From contig NZ_FNCS01000011.1 in NCBI RefSeq assembly GCF_900100665.1, forward strand, positions 33,493 to 97,492: a stretch of DNA of 64,000 nt, in the 5' to 3' direction. Positions within the stretch are counted from its first letter, which is position 1. Each line of letters opens with the position of its first letter. The notes below the pieces were generated by a model. That model was given only the letters and a program-made list of their open reading frames with translations, searched no databases and had not been told where the DNA came from. The DNA is from Pelagibacterium luteolum (lineage in GTDB: Bacteria > Pseudomonadota > Alphaproteobacteria > Rhizobiales > Devosiaceae). The translations under genes and the position numbers were made by a program. Shown one piece after another: positions 18,210-26,793 of this stretch.

Positions 18210-18740
18210 ATGGTAACGATATCGGCGGTATCCGACACTTTGCATCCCCAGCACGACCAAACCGATGGTTCGGAAAGCTACAGAAACCGCTTCCCAGACA
18301 TAACGGTCGGGTTCAATTGGCAGCGTTTTGAGACCGAGCAGTGGCCCGTCGAGCGACAGGTCGTAGTTGATAGGGGCCAGATTCTGAGTTTTCATACCTT
18401 TTTTCGCTACAGCCTCGGTCGCATCAACGGCCATTTTTTGCACTGGCTAAATATGCGACTGATGACCGTCGGTGAAGTGCTGAAAAAACTCGACCGCGTG
18501 CCGAAGACTGATCAGGACAGCATCAGATATTTTGCATCCCTCTATGACGCGGCAAACGAGCCGGTAGAACTATCGATCCCGACATTCGCGTTACCTCATG
18601 GGGGACAGTATCTCATGGATTTCAATCATCGCGTCTGCGGCCTTGCGCTTTCCGGTGTCGAGTTCCGACTTGATGTCCATTCCATCAAAGGGCCGTTGTC
18701 AGCGGAGGTCCTCAAGGATGCGACGCACTGCAAACCTTAA
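18210..18740 (+). CDS. Hypothetical protein between polysaccharide genes
   Basis: A 176-residue soluble protein of no family I can name. It has no signal peptide and no membrane span. The segment GGQYLMDFNHRVCGLALSGV resembles the 'D-x-N-H-R-x-x-A' motif of ParB/Srx-type nucleotide-binding domains, but the rest of that fold is not evident. Codon use is only moderately like its neighbours, so the reading frame is plausible rather than certain. It is flanked by divergent and codirectional polysaccharide genes and may be an insertion. Confidence 0.5.
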   Translation: MVTISAVSDTLHPQHDQTDGSESYRNRFPDITVGFNWQRFETEQWPVERQVVVDRGQILSFHTFFRYSLGRINGHFLHWLNMRLMTVGEVLKKLDRVPKTDQDSIRYFASLYDAANEPVELSIPTFALPHGGQYLMDFNHRVCGLALSGVEFRLDVHSIKGPLSAEVLKDATHCKP

Positions 18741-18834
18741 GCCTCGCATGTGTGTAGGCCATATTGCGGTTCTGGCGAAACCGCGGCAGGTGCTATAGAC
18801 CGGCGTGACCCTGCCCTTCCCGCGGAGCTGACGC

Positions 18835-19647
18835 TTGCCTGAACTGCCCCCGATCTGCTCGTTCTGGTACGGAGACCTGAGCTATCTGGCCCGCTTGTGC
18901 CTCGCGTCCTTTGTCGAGAAGGGGCACAAGGTGACGCTATTTTCCTATGATGATCTCGGGGGTCTGCCGCCCGGCGTTCATCTCGCAGATGCCAGCGAAG
19001 TGCTGCCACGCGAAAAGATGTTTTTTTATAAGGGCACACGAACCCCGGCTGTCTTTTCCGACCTCTTTCGGCTGGAACTGATGGCACAGAACCGCGGGAT
19101 ATGGGTCGATTGTGACGTGTACTGCGTCCGGCCTTTCGACAGCCTTCCTCCCTATGTCTTTGGCTATGAGAATTATCCGACGCTGCGAAATGGCTTTGCC
19201 GCGCAAGTCAATCAGGCGGTCTTCGCATGCCCGGCGCACAGCGAACTGCTCGCCGCTCTCAAAGCTGTTTTCACCAGCGGCAATATCCCCCCTGGCCTGG
19301 CACCGTGGCGTCATGCCGAAGTTGTCGTTCGGCGGGCGCTGGGCGAAGATTTGCCGGTCCACCATATGCAATTTGGTGCGACCGGGCCGGTGCCGCTCAA
19401 CCACTATATCAAGGCCATGAACCTGACGGGTTATGTCCAGCCAAAAACTGTATTTTACCCCGTGGATTACGGCACCGCCGACAGACTCTTGCAGAAAGGG
19501 AGCCGCATCGAGGACTTCGTCGCGCCCGACACGCTTGCCGTCCATATCTGGAACAGCGCGTTGACCGCGCGCGCATCGGGAACTCTCGCACGACCGGAGC
19601 CCGACAGCTTCATTTACAATGAATTGCATCGCCTGGGTCTCGTTTAG
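18835..19647 (+). CDS. GT32-like (capsular/Och1-type) glycosyltransferase
   Basis: A 270-residue protein beginning LPPICSFWYGDLSYLARLCLASFVEKGHKVTLF, the pattern of capsular-polysaccharide GT32-like transferases. The acidic motif RGIWVDCDVYC (D-x-D) is the nucleotide-sugar metal site, and AVHIWNSAL near the C-terminus matches the family's His-x-Trp-x ending. The start is TTG 18835 with CGGAGC upstream; no ATG or GTG in frame suits better. It lies 3 bases before the next transferase gene, so they form an operon. Confidence 0.8.
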   Translation: MPELPPICSFWYGDLSYLARLCLASFVEKGHKVTLFSYDDLGGLPPGVHLADASEVLPREKMFFYKGTRTPAVFSDLFRLELMAQNRGIWVDCDVYCVRPFDSLPPYVFGYENYPTLRNGFAAQVNQAVFACPAHSELLAALKAVFTSGNIPPGLAPWRHAEVVVRRALGEDLPVHHMQFGATGPVPLNHYIKAMNLTGYVQPKTVFYPVDYGTADRLLQKGSRIEDFVAPDTLAVHIWNSALTARASGTLARPEPDSFIYNELHRLGLV

Positions 19648-19650
19648 GCG

Positions 19651-20805
19651 ATGATCGCGCAACCAGACAGACGCTTTCCAGCATCGAGCGCAGCATTTCT
19701 CCCGGACAACGGGCCGTTGCGCCGTGAACCTATTGCGCCGCAGCGAAAGCGGCCGCATATGTTTCTTGAAAGCTTCGAAGCGCTCGCTCTCGTCTATGAC
19801 TGCTTTTGGGATCACAAAGGTGAGGCGGTTATCCTCGTTGGGCCGCCAGCGATCAATCTCGCCGCGGCATGGGATAACGCACGGTTTCGCGTTGATGGAC
19901 CCAAACTTCAGGCGTCCCATTTTCCGTCACGATCCACGCAAGTGATCACGCTGTCCGGTGTCCCGGCACGTGCATCTGAAATCACCCTCGAATTCGGCGA
20001 CAACCGGTTCACCCTGCCCATCAGGGAAAATGAGGCGGACGATCTGGCCGGGCTCAATGTGCTGGTTACGATGAACAAGGATAACGACCTCGCTTGGATC
20101 GAAGCGTGGGCGCGATGGCATGTCGTGATGCATGGCGCCAATGCGTGCCTGTTCTTCGACAACGGCTCGACGCGCTATGGGACGGCCGAGATTGCCGACA
20201 GGTTGGCAGCGGCCGGCATCACGCATCCCCGCGTACTCTCTTGGCCGTATAAATATGGACGGAAGGACCCCGCGATCCTTGACCGCCCCCACTATCCCCA
20301 TTTTCTACAGGTCTCGAGCCTGAACGTCGCCCTGCGCCGTTTCGGCATGCGCGCCAACGCGATCCTCAATTGCGATATCGATGAATTGGTGAGCGCAAAA
20401 GGTGGCAGCGTTTTCGACGCCGCGCGATCTAGTCCCCAAGGCATCGTGACCCTCAAGGGAAATTGGGTCGAACCCGTGGGCGAAAATCTCACTTATGGCA
20501 TTCCGCATCTGGCGCAGCGCCATGCCCACCGCCTGCCGCTGCTCGCACGATGCGCAAACAAATGGGCACTGGACCCAAGTCGCGACTGGGTGGACGATCT
20601 GACAGCAAAGCCGAGCGTGCACAGGATGTACGACGTTCCGAAAGCGATTTGGGCCGATGCGCCAATTCGTCACTTCTGGCACTTCAAGGCCATCAATACG
20701 GGCTGGAAAGAGCATCGGAACGACAGCCGACCAAACGCATGGCTGGTGAGACGTCTTCCGGAACTTGACGCTGAGGCCCAGATATATGCTGGCGCCAAAT
20801 CCTAG
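19651..20805 (+). CDS. GT92/Glyco_tranf_2_4-like glycosyltransferase
   Basis: A 384-residue protein with a C-terminal GT-A domain of the Glyco_tranf_2_4 type: NVLVTMNKDNDLAWIEAWARWHVVMHGANACLFFDNGST, then a D-x-D in ILNCDIDELVS, and a late HFWHFKAIN. Such enzymes act in LPS or capsule assembly. The first 36 residues are Pro/Arg-rich and may not be translated; ATG 19759 would give a tidier N-terminus. It follows the GT32-like gene by 3 bases. Its stop overlaps the stop of the convergent GT25 gene. Confidence 0.8.
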   Translation: MIAQPDRRFPASSAAFLPDNGPLRREPIAPQRKRPHMFLESFEALALVYDCFWDHKGEAVILVGPPAINLAAAWDNARFRVDGPKLQASHFPSRSTQVITLSGVPARASEITLEFGDNRFTLPIRENEADDLAGLNVLVTMNKDNDLAWIEAWARWHVVMHGANACLFFDNGSTRYGTAEIADRLAAAGITHPRVLSWPYKYGRKDPAILDRPHYPHFLQVSSLNVALRRFGMRANAILNCDIDELVSAKGGSVFDAARSSPQGIVTLKGNWVEPVGENLTYGIPHLAQRHAHRLPLLARCANKWALDPSRDWVDDLTAKPSVHRMYDVPKAIWADAPIRHFWHFKAINTGWKEHRNDSRPNAWLVRRLPELDAEAQIYAGAKS

Positions 20806-21704
20806 CCTGACGGCTTGTCGATGTGACCTTCCTTGCCCTCAACGACTGGCCCTCCCGGTTGCTTTTGGTCGATCTGGCAATATGGGCTGTCACCTTTGAA
20901 GTACACTCGGGTCGACTTGAGGCCTTTGGGCAATAGGATCAGGTGATCCAACGCGTTTCTTATGCCCCGAGCGAAAGCAGATATAGACGTTCTCGTATTT
21001 GCTATCCGATGCCGGGGCTTGTGTGACGACACAATTTTTCGAACCGGCGGGGGATCGATATCGCTCAACCCTATACCCGAATTCTCGCGAGATTCGCCGC
21101 GGCTCGCAAACTGAACCACGAGTGCCGGATTGACGTTGGCGCGCGTTAAGAGATTGCCGGGACGAGAAAACGGATCGTAAAGCGCGTGGTCAAAGACACG
21201 ATCACCCCAACCGTTGTAGGCCGCGAGCTTTAAGGCAGCATCGCGCGTGAGCAGATATCCTGCAGCTCCAGTCAGAGTGGACCGAAACTCGTGAATCGCT
21301 ATTTGGGTGGACGTAGTCTGTGACGCCGGAAACAATCGGACTCGCCGCGCATGGTCGAGGCGAATGAGGTCATATCCAAAACCACCGCTGTCCTCGTAGT
21401 CCTCAAGGAACTGCGGAAGTGTATCGGAGAGGAGAGCATCATCCTCAAAGAACGCCCCGAGCGCCTTGCCGGTCGAAACGAAGTCCTCGATCATCGCCAG
21501 GTGGCTCTTGATGCACGCAAGCTCGACCGGCCGAATGCCCTGGCCCGCCGCGCAGAACCTAGCGATCTCATCGGGCGTTAGATCAGCCGGGGTTATTGCG
21601 CTTTGGCGTTTGAAGTCCAAACCCAGGCGCCGCGTTTGCTCTTCGAAGAATTCGCGGCGATCGGCACGTGTGTCGAGGTTTATATAGCTCAGGGTGACGG
21701 TCAT
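20802..21704 (-). CDS. Family 25 glycosyltransferase (LPS type)
   Basis: A 300-residue enzyme of family GT25: VTLSYINLDTRADRREFFEEQ at the N-terminus, LACIKSHLAMIEDF, the acidic GAFFEDDALL motif and a later TGAAGYLLTRDAALKL. GT25 members add galactose or glucose to LPS or capsule. I start at ATG 21704, right before the family's VxYINL motif. The last 60 residues are basic and variable. Transcription converges on the GT92-like gene, the two stop codons overlapping at 20802-20805. The 325 bases upstream (21705-22029) presumably hold its promoter; I see no distinct motif there. Confidence 0.85.
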   Translation of the reverse strand: MTVTLSYINLDTRADRREFFEEQTRRLGLDFKRQSAITPADLTPDEIARFCAAGQGIRPVELACIKSHLAMIEDFVSTGKALGAFFEDDALLSDTLPQFLEDYEDSGGFGYDLIRLDHARRVRLFPASQTTSTQIAIHEFRSTLTGAAGYLLTRDAALKLAAYNGWGDRVFDHALYDPFSRPGNLLTRANVNPALVVQFASRGESRENSGIGLSDIDPPPVRKIVSSHKPRHRIANTRTSISAFARGIRNALDHLILLPKGLKSTRVYFKGDSPYCQIDQKQPGGPVVEGKEGHIDKPSG

Positions 21705-22029
21705 TGGGCGTCTCGGATGTTTCTCGCGGCGTGCAAGTCCGGCCCAGCACAATCGGACCGCCGAACGCCCGCAACCATATAGACCTTGACCGGCAGCAAA
21801 GCTATTCTGCCTTGCCAGGTGGAGGCCTTTTTCTCAAGGAAAGCTCAACGGTCGCGCGGTACAATCTCCCGATGCGCGCTTAAGCTTTGCCTGACTTTGC
21901 TTGCAATGCTGAATTTTCCGTACAAGGAATGACTCCTTCAAGACGACCTGAAACCTTCGTCAGCGCCTTGCGGCGTCAGTCGCGCTTCTAGTCGTCAGAG
22001 AGCAATGTGCGCGCGAATAACGAAATGCA

Positions 22030-22689
22030 TCACCGCGCCTGCAACTCGTGCTTGGATACGTTTCCATGCTGAGATGCACGGGGACTGGCGATGCCATATC
22101 CATTGGACATCGTATGATTTTGTTGCCGGCCGAGGTCATAGAGCATGCTGAGCCCGCGCCTTCCGACCAAAACAAGCCCATTCCTCCCACTTCCTAGGGC
22201 AGCCTCTAGTGCGATTTCATCAAGTAGAGCAATCACCTGGTTCGATAAGCCCTCACGCCGACGCTCAGCTTTCAGCCGACTTTCACAAGCGCTCACGATA
22301 GTGTGCATTTGGGCCCGGTGCGCCTTCCATTTTAGGGAGGAGGCTTGCGTCTGGTGGGCTCCAGTAAGGCTAAAGACGCACCCCTGAGGCGCAAATATGA
22401 CGAGCTGCAATGCAACGATGTCGACGAGGTGTTTGAGAGCGTCCCAACCGTCTTTTTCCTTTAAAGCCATCGATGCAGCAGTGAGAAGGCGCTCAGAGGC
22501 GCGATCGAGAACGAGGTGATATAGGTTTTCCTTCGACGAGAAGGCGGAATAATAACTCCCGGCACCGATCTTCATTGCGGCCATCAATGCCGTCGTTCCG
22601 GCACCCGAGAAGCCTTTTAACCGAAACACGCCTTCTGCGGCGTCCAGTGCGGCCTCATAATCGAACCCGCGCGCCCTACCCTTTTTCAT
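22030..22689 (-). CDS. TetR-family transcriptional regulator
   Basis: A 219-residue regulator with an N-terminal TetR helix-turn-helix (ALDAAEGVFRLKGFSGAGTTALMAAMKIGAGSYYSAFSSKENLYH) and an all-helical ligand-binding region. Its start overlaps the metallophosphoesterase stop by one base (TAATG), so it is the final gene of the phosphatase/Na-Pi operon rather than having its own promoter. Its ligand is unknown. A regulator at the operon's end suggests feedback on this operon or control of other genes by an uptake product. Confidence 0.85.
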   Translation of the reverse strand: MKKGRARGFDYEAALDAAEGVFRLKGFSGAGTTALMAAMKIGAGSYYSAFSSKENLYHLVLDRASERLLTAASMALKEKDGWDALKHLVDIVALQLVIFAPQGCVFSLTGAHQTQASSLKWKAHRAQMHTIVSACESRLKAERRREGLSNQVIALLDEIALEAALGSGRNGLVLVGRRGLSMLYDLGRQQNHTMSNGYGIASPRASQHGNVSKHELQAR

Positions 22690-24317
22690 TACACCGCCTC
22701 GCGCGCAGTCGCGTCAGCACCCAGATATCGCGCCATCATATCCAAGAACAGTTTGACCTGCGATTGCAGGCACGCTGGATCCGCCCATTGTCGGCAGCCA
22801 TATTCGGCGATGAGCTTGAAATAGAGCTCAAGCCGATTGCTGGGAATAAACTGGAGCGCAAATTCGCTCCCTTTTCGCACAGCGTACCAGTCAACCACCA
22901 GATCAATGGCGCTCAATCCACCAACTCGCTGAGAGACAAAATCGCCTGCCGCAACCGGCTCGGCAATTTTAGCAAGTGCAAAGAGGTCTTCCAGCGAGGC
23001 CTGGTTGAAAACCCGCGCCAAATCAGTCGGCCATTCGTGGGGTAAATAACGGTTTCGGACGAGTTGAGCCACATGTCCGTAGAGAAACTGCCCATATGAG
23101 CTCGCTTCAATCCACGAACTATCGGCCTTTGCATCGTTTCGGTAAAAGGGAAAGAATGCATCAAAACGATCAAACTCTACGCGCCGCAGATCCGCGCTCA
23201 CGCCTCTGAAGTCTCCAGTCACCACCGCAAAGCCAGGCGGAAATGCCACAGGCGAGGGCAATGCGACATTGGTCAACCTCGTACCGTCCACCTCAATCGT
23301 GCTGGTATCGGCGACGTGCAGGTGCCCGGAAAAATGTATGCCGATGCCCGTGCGTGCCACGGCATTTGAGGTCATCGTCCAGGGGGTACGCCGCACCGCC
23401 TGCGTCGCACCGAACAAAAAATCCTCATCGGCGACCGTACCGTCATAGGTGTCGATCGCTGGATAGTGTGAAAAGCACACGAGCGTTTTGCCTTGTATCT
23501 TGGCCCGCGCCGAAACGTTTGCCAGCCAATCAAGAACAAACGGCTTGAGCCGCACGAGCGAATTCCATCCCGCATCGGTTGAATCCGAGACGGCGTCAAA
23601 GTGTGAACCGTCCTTGCATCCCTTGCGCGGTTCAAAGACGTTTGCGTCTACCGCCACCAGCCACAGACCGGGTTCGGGCTCGACCAGGTAGCTCAGGTCG
23701 AGCTGCCGATGGATGACCGAACCGTCCCGAGACGCGATCTCAAACATGCGCTTGTCGAATGCGTCATCAACGCCAAACGGGCACTCCCAATAGTGATCCT
23801 TCTCCTGGCGCTGGATTCCATAGGGCGCCCATAACGGCGCCAAGTCGGAGTATGAGCGGCAAAACATTCGCTCCTCGAGCACTGCCCCTTCCCCCTGCAC
23901 CAGTTGCCGATTACTCGTTACAGACGCGATGCCGCCATCTTTTGTATAGAACGCTTTGGTGTGGTGCCGGCCGCTCATGGCGAAGACGTCGTGATTGCCC
24001 GGTGTCAGAAAGAACCGAACCCCATGAGTTTCGCTATAGTGCTGGAGCAGGGCTAGTGCCCCGTCCATGGTTGCGACCTGCCCGTCGTCGGTCAAATCCC
24101 CGGCAATGGCGATCGTTTTAATTCCGTCTTTGACGCACGCATCAAGTACAGCAGGAAACGCGAAATAACTTTCGTTGAAAATGCGGGTCGAGGCCGCGCT
24201 ATCGGTTCGCGTCCTGATTGCCGCCATCGGCTTTCCATCAAAATCTGGGCCATCAAACCGATAACCTGGAAACACCTCATGATAATGGGGGTCGGCGATA
24301 ATCGCGATCTTATGCAT
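22689..24317 (-). CDS. Calcineurin-like metallophosphoesterase
   Basis: A 542-residue cytoplasmic phosphoesterase. It has the full set of dimetal motifs: D-x-H in IIADPHYHEV, GDLTDDGQ, GNHD in LTPGNHDVF, His in FSHYPA, and GHxH in FSGHLHVAD. About 200 C-terminal residues form an additional helical domain of unknown role. ATG 24317 overlaps the end of the Na/Pi gene by 8 bases (ATGCATAA), so expression is coupled. The substrate could be a phosphodiester or phosphomonoester; context with importers and inositol-phosphatase-like enzymes suggests scavenged organophosphates. Confidence 0.85.
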   Translation of the reverse strand: MHKIAIIADPHYHEVFPGYRFDGPDFDGKPMAAIRTRTDSAASTRIFNESYFAFPAVLDACVKDGIKTIAIAGDLTDDGQVATMDGALALLQHYSETHGVRFFLTPGNHDVFAMSGRHHTKAFYTKDGGIASVTSNRQLVQGEGAVLEERMFCRSYSDLAPLWAPYGIQRQEKDHYWECPFGVDDAFDKRMFEIASRDGSVIHRQLDLSYLVEPEPGLWLVAVDANVFEPRKGCKDGSHFDAVSDSTDAGWNSLVRLKPFVLDWLANVSARAKIQGKTLVCFSHYPAIDTYDGTVADEDFLFGATQAVRRTPWTMTSNAVARTGIGIHFSGHLHVADTSTIEVDGTRLTNVALPSPVAFPPGFAVVTGDFRGVSADLRRVEFDRFDAFFPFYRNDAKADSSWIEASSYGQFLYGHVAQLVRNRYLPHEWPTDLARVFNQASLEDLFALAKIAEPVAAGDFVSQRVGGLSAIDLVVDWYAVRKGSEFALQFIPSNRLELYFKLIAEYGCRQWADPACLQSQVKLFLDMMARYLGADATAREAV

Positions 24318-25932
24318 CGGGTGCCGGGCGAAGCCGCGTCTCGCGAAGCGCTCCGATATCATCGAGAATTGGGTAAGCAACGGAAATCAAATGCGCATTG
24401 ACGCGCTTGAGATCGCGCAAAATGTCCAGGTGCAGCCCTGAGGTTTCCATGGTCTGAGTTCTCCGTTCGCGTAGGCGCTCCATATGGCGCTCCGCGCTTT
24501 CCGACTCCAGCCGCCGCACGTCCAATTTGCAGCTTACCAATTGCCGTGCCAGATCCGGATCACGTGAGAGGAAAACCGATTGCGCGATCTGTAAGATTTC
24601 CAACGTTCGATCATAGAAGGCCACGATCTCGGCCAGACCTTCCGGCGAAAATGCAAGCTTGCGCTTTGACTTTTTTGCGGCCAGTTCAGATAGCCCACTG
24701 TCGATGATGTCCCCGATATGTTCGAGATTGACCGCATAGGACATAATCTCGGTTGCGCGCTGCGTGTCATCCTCATCGAGCTCCTCTCGTCCTAACCGCG
24801 ATAGGTAGGATTTGATTTCGCCGTGAACCCGGTCGATGTCATTTTCGATCGCACCAAGCTGGCTGCGCACGTTCGGGTCAGAAGTCTTGAGCGCGCTCAT
24901 CGAGGCTTCCAACATGTCGCGCACCATATCGCCGAGCCTTAACGTTTCGCGCGCCGCCGCAGAAAGTGCGATAGCCGGGGTCGAGAGCGCACTTTCGTCA
25001 AGATAGTGCGGCGAAGTTTTGCCATCGGCTGGTTCCGGCATGAGCTTTTTGACAAGACCTATGATCGGGCCAAGCAAGGGCAAAAACACCACCAGAAGCA
25101 CAAAGGAGAATGCGATATGGGCGCTGAGCGCGAGCGTTCCGGTCTCTGGAACTGCAATCGCCAACCAAGGGGCGATCAGTCCCGCAGTGAAGGTCAAGAC
25201 GATGGCCCCAAAGGCTCTGATGGCGAGATTGGTAAGCGCTAGCCGCCGCGCCTCGATCCCTTCGCCGAGCACAGCAAGATAGGGCGGAATGGCGCCACCC
25301 AGATTGGCGCCCGCAACCAAGACAAGCGCCAGTTCGGGCGAAATGACGTTAGCCTGCCCCAACAGCACCACAAACAACACGACCGCTAAGCTCGAAGACG
25401 CGAAAAATGCCAAGCCAGTGGCAAATAGCAACGCAAAGACGGGAGCACTTGCCAGCCCCGAAAGGATCAGGATCACTGTTTCCGACGATCGGACCGGTTC
25501 GGTTGCCTGACCCAGAAGCGTCAGGGCCAATAGCATCAATCCCAAACCCAAAATGGCGCGACCAATGCCCTTCCCGCTCGCATGTCGCGATCGCGAAAAC
25601 GTCACCACACCGACAAGTATCAAGATCGGTGAAAGCCAATGAAGGTCGAGCGAAAGGATAAGCGCCGCAAGGCTGGTTCCCACATTGGCGCCCAGCATGA
25701 TGGCCTGTGCCATAATACCCGAAACAAGGTCCCGCGCTGCAAACGAGGCTGTTATCACCGCAGTGGCAGTGCTCGATTGCACGGCCAGCGTAGCCACAAT
25801 CCCCACAATTACTGCCATCACACGATTGCGCGTGCTGTTGCCGATCCAAATGCGAAGAGAGGTGCCAAAAGCACGCAGCATGCCGGTCTTGATAAGACGG
25901 AGCCCCCAGACCAAAAGCGCGCCGGCTCCCAA
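24310..25932 (-). CDS. Na/Pi-cotransporter-family protein with PhoU-like tail
   Basis: A membrane protein of the NptA/YjbB family: two inverted repeats with the glutamine-serine motif VQSSTATAV and GANVGTSLAA and a second GANLGGA half-site, about eight transmembrane segments, then a PhoU-like helical domain from about residue 330. Bacterial members can mediate phosphate efflux or uptake. The first in-frame standard start is TTG 25932, but the family's first helix (STLVLIDLLGAGALLVWGLR) begins upstream of it. An ATT at 25968, next to GGAAGG and overlapping the preceding stop (ATTGA), is a plausible true start. It is coupled to the genes on both sides. Confidence 0.85.
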   Translation of the reverse strand: MGAGALLVWGLRLIKTGMLRAFGTSLRIWIGNSTRNRVMAVIVGIVATLAVQSSTATAVITASFAARDLVSGIMAQAIMLGANVGTSLAALILSLDLHWLSPILILVGVVTFSRSRHASGKGIGRAILGLGLMLLALTLLGQATEPVRSSETVILILSGLASAPVFALLFATGLAFFASSSLAVVLFVVLLGQANVISPELALVLVAGANLGGAIPPYLAVLGEGIEARRLALTNLAIRAFGAIVLTFTAGLIAPWLAIAVPETGTLALSAHIAFSFVLLVVFLPLLGPIIGLVKKLMPEPADGKTSPHYLDESALSTPAIALSAAARETLRLGDMVRDMLEASMSALKTSDPNVRSQLGAIENDIDRVHGEIKSYLSRLGREELDEDDTQRATEIMSYAVNLEHIGDIIDSGLSELAAKKSKRKLAFSPEGLAEIVAFYDRTLEILQIAQSVFLSRDPDLARQLVSCKLDVRRLESESAERHMERLRERRTQTMETSGLHLDILRDLKRVNAHLISVAYPILDDIGALRETRLRPAPDA

Positions 25933-25963
25933 AAGATCGATCAGAACCAGGGTCGAGGAAATT

Positions 25964-26566
25964 TCAATGTCCTTCCAATATGTCTATTGCGCGTCCCGCC
26001 TGTCGCGCAGCTTCCACCAGCATGGGCTTTGGCGTCTCGAACCATTCCGCCCGCTGGAGCTCACGCTTCTCGCGCACATGGGTGAGCGCATCATCAAAGC
26101 TTGCGAACTTTTCGGGTTGGTTCTTGGACAAATAAAGTGCCGTTAGCGCTACCGACCTGCTTCGGCCCCCACGGCAGTGAACCAAAATGTTGCCACGTTC
26201 ACGATTGGGGTAAGTCTCTCGCTCAGGCAGCCTTTGTTTAAGCGCACCATCGAGAATGTAATACCCAGCCAACATCATGCGCGAGGGATTACCGTCGCCG
26301 TCGATCAGCCCGATCTTATAGGCGCGAATGGCGCCAAAACCGGTTGCGACCTTTCCGGCATCAGCGGCAAGAATCGGATCGAGCACATAATTGAAATCGA
26401 GATTGACCGCGCAGTTCACCACCGTCGAAATACCATGAAGGCGCAAAAGCTCGAGATCACGCGCTCCCTCGGCACCCCCGATGTAAAGTGAGACCTTGTC
26501 CTCACCCAAATCGGTGCAGATAAGGCTAATGGGAGGGCGATCGTAGTGTGGGGCAATCTGGGCCAT
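25964..26566 (-). CDS. Dual-specificity/tyrosine phosphatase-like protein
   Basis: A 200-residue cytoplasmic protein with the Cys-x5-Arg signature in ILVHCRGGRSRSVALTALYL, where Cys is the nucleophile and Arg binds phosphate. Upstream, LHGISTVVNCAVNLDFNY is typical of dual-specificity phosphatase folds, and an Asp in IGLIDGDGN may be the general acid. Such folds act on phosphoproteins, but small ones also hydrolyse inositol phosphates and sugar phosphates. It is the first gene of a four-gene minus-strand operon, divergent from the LacI gene, with two operator palindromes between them. Confidence 0.85.
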   Translation of the reverse strand: MAQIAPHYDRPPISLICTDLGEDKVSLYIGGAEGARDLELLRLHGISTVVNCAVNLDFNYVLDPILAADAGKVATGFGAIRAYKIGLIDGDGNPSRMMLAGYYILDGALKQRLPERETYPNRERGNILVHCRGGRSRSVALTALYLSKNQPEKFASFDDALTHVREKRELQRAEWFETPKPMLVEAARQAGRAIDILEGH

Positions 26567-26629
26567 GCGCTATCCTTGTTATCGATGGTGAATCGTTGGG
26601 CACCACCACCATACCTCTATTCCAAACCA

Positions 26630-26645
26630 TTGCACAGCTGTGCAA
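26630..26645. promoter_or_regulatory. LacI-type operator, site O1
   Basis: TTGCACAGCTGTGCAA is a perfect 16-bp palindrome 64 bases upstream of the phosphatase gene start, and the same core occurs at four other places, all in the control regions of this cluster. A TTGCAC within it could serve as the -35 box of the leftward promoter. It is inferred to bind the adjacent LacI-type regulator. Confidence 0.75.
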
Positions 26646-26742
26646 TGCGCAAATTCGCGTAGCCAAGCCCTCACGCGTTTGCCACGGAGTACGATTATGG
26701 CGTATTAAGTATGTGATCGCGATCATGGGGTTCTTGAACTCT

Positions 26743-26758
26743 GCGCACAGCTGTGCAA
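26743..26758. promoter_or_regulatory. LacI-type operator, site O2
   Basis: GCGCACAGCTGTGCAA matches O1 in 14 of 16 positions, with the central 12 bases a perfect palindrome. It lies 36 bases before the LacI gene start, where it would permit autoregulation, and 98 bases from O1, a spacing that would also permit looping. Confidence 0.7.
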
Positions 26759-26793
26759 CCTGCGTCGCGATGACATGACGCAATAGGAACACG

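Noticed and set aside
18937..19920. 327-codon minus-strand frame over the GT32-like and GT92-like genes
   Set aside because: The plus-strand genes carry clear motifs and D-x-D sites; this frame carries none.
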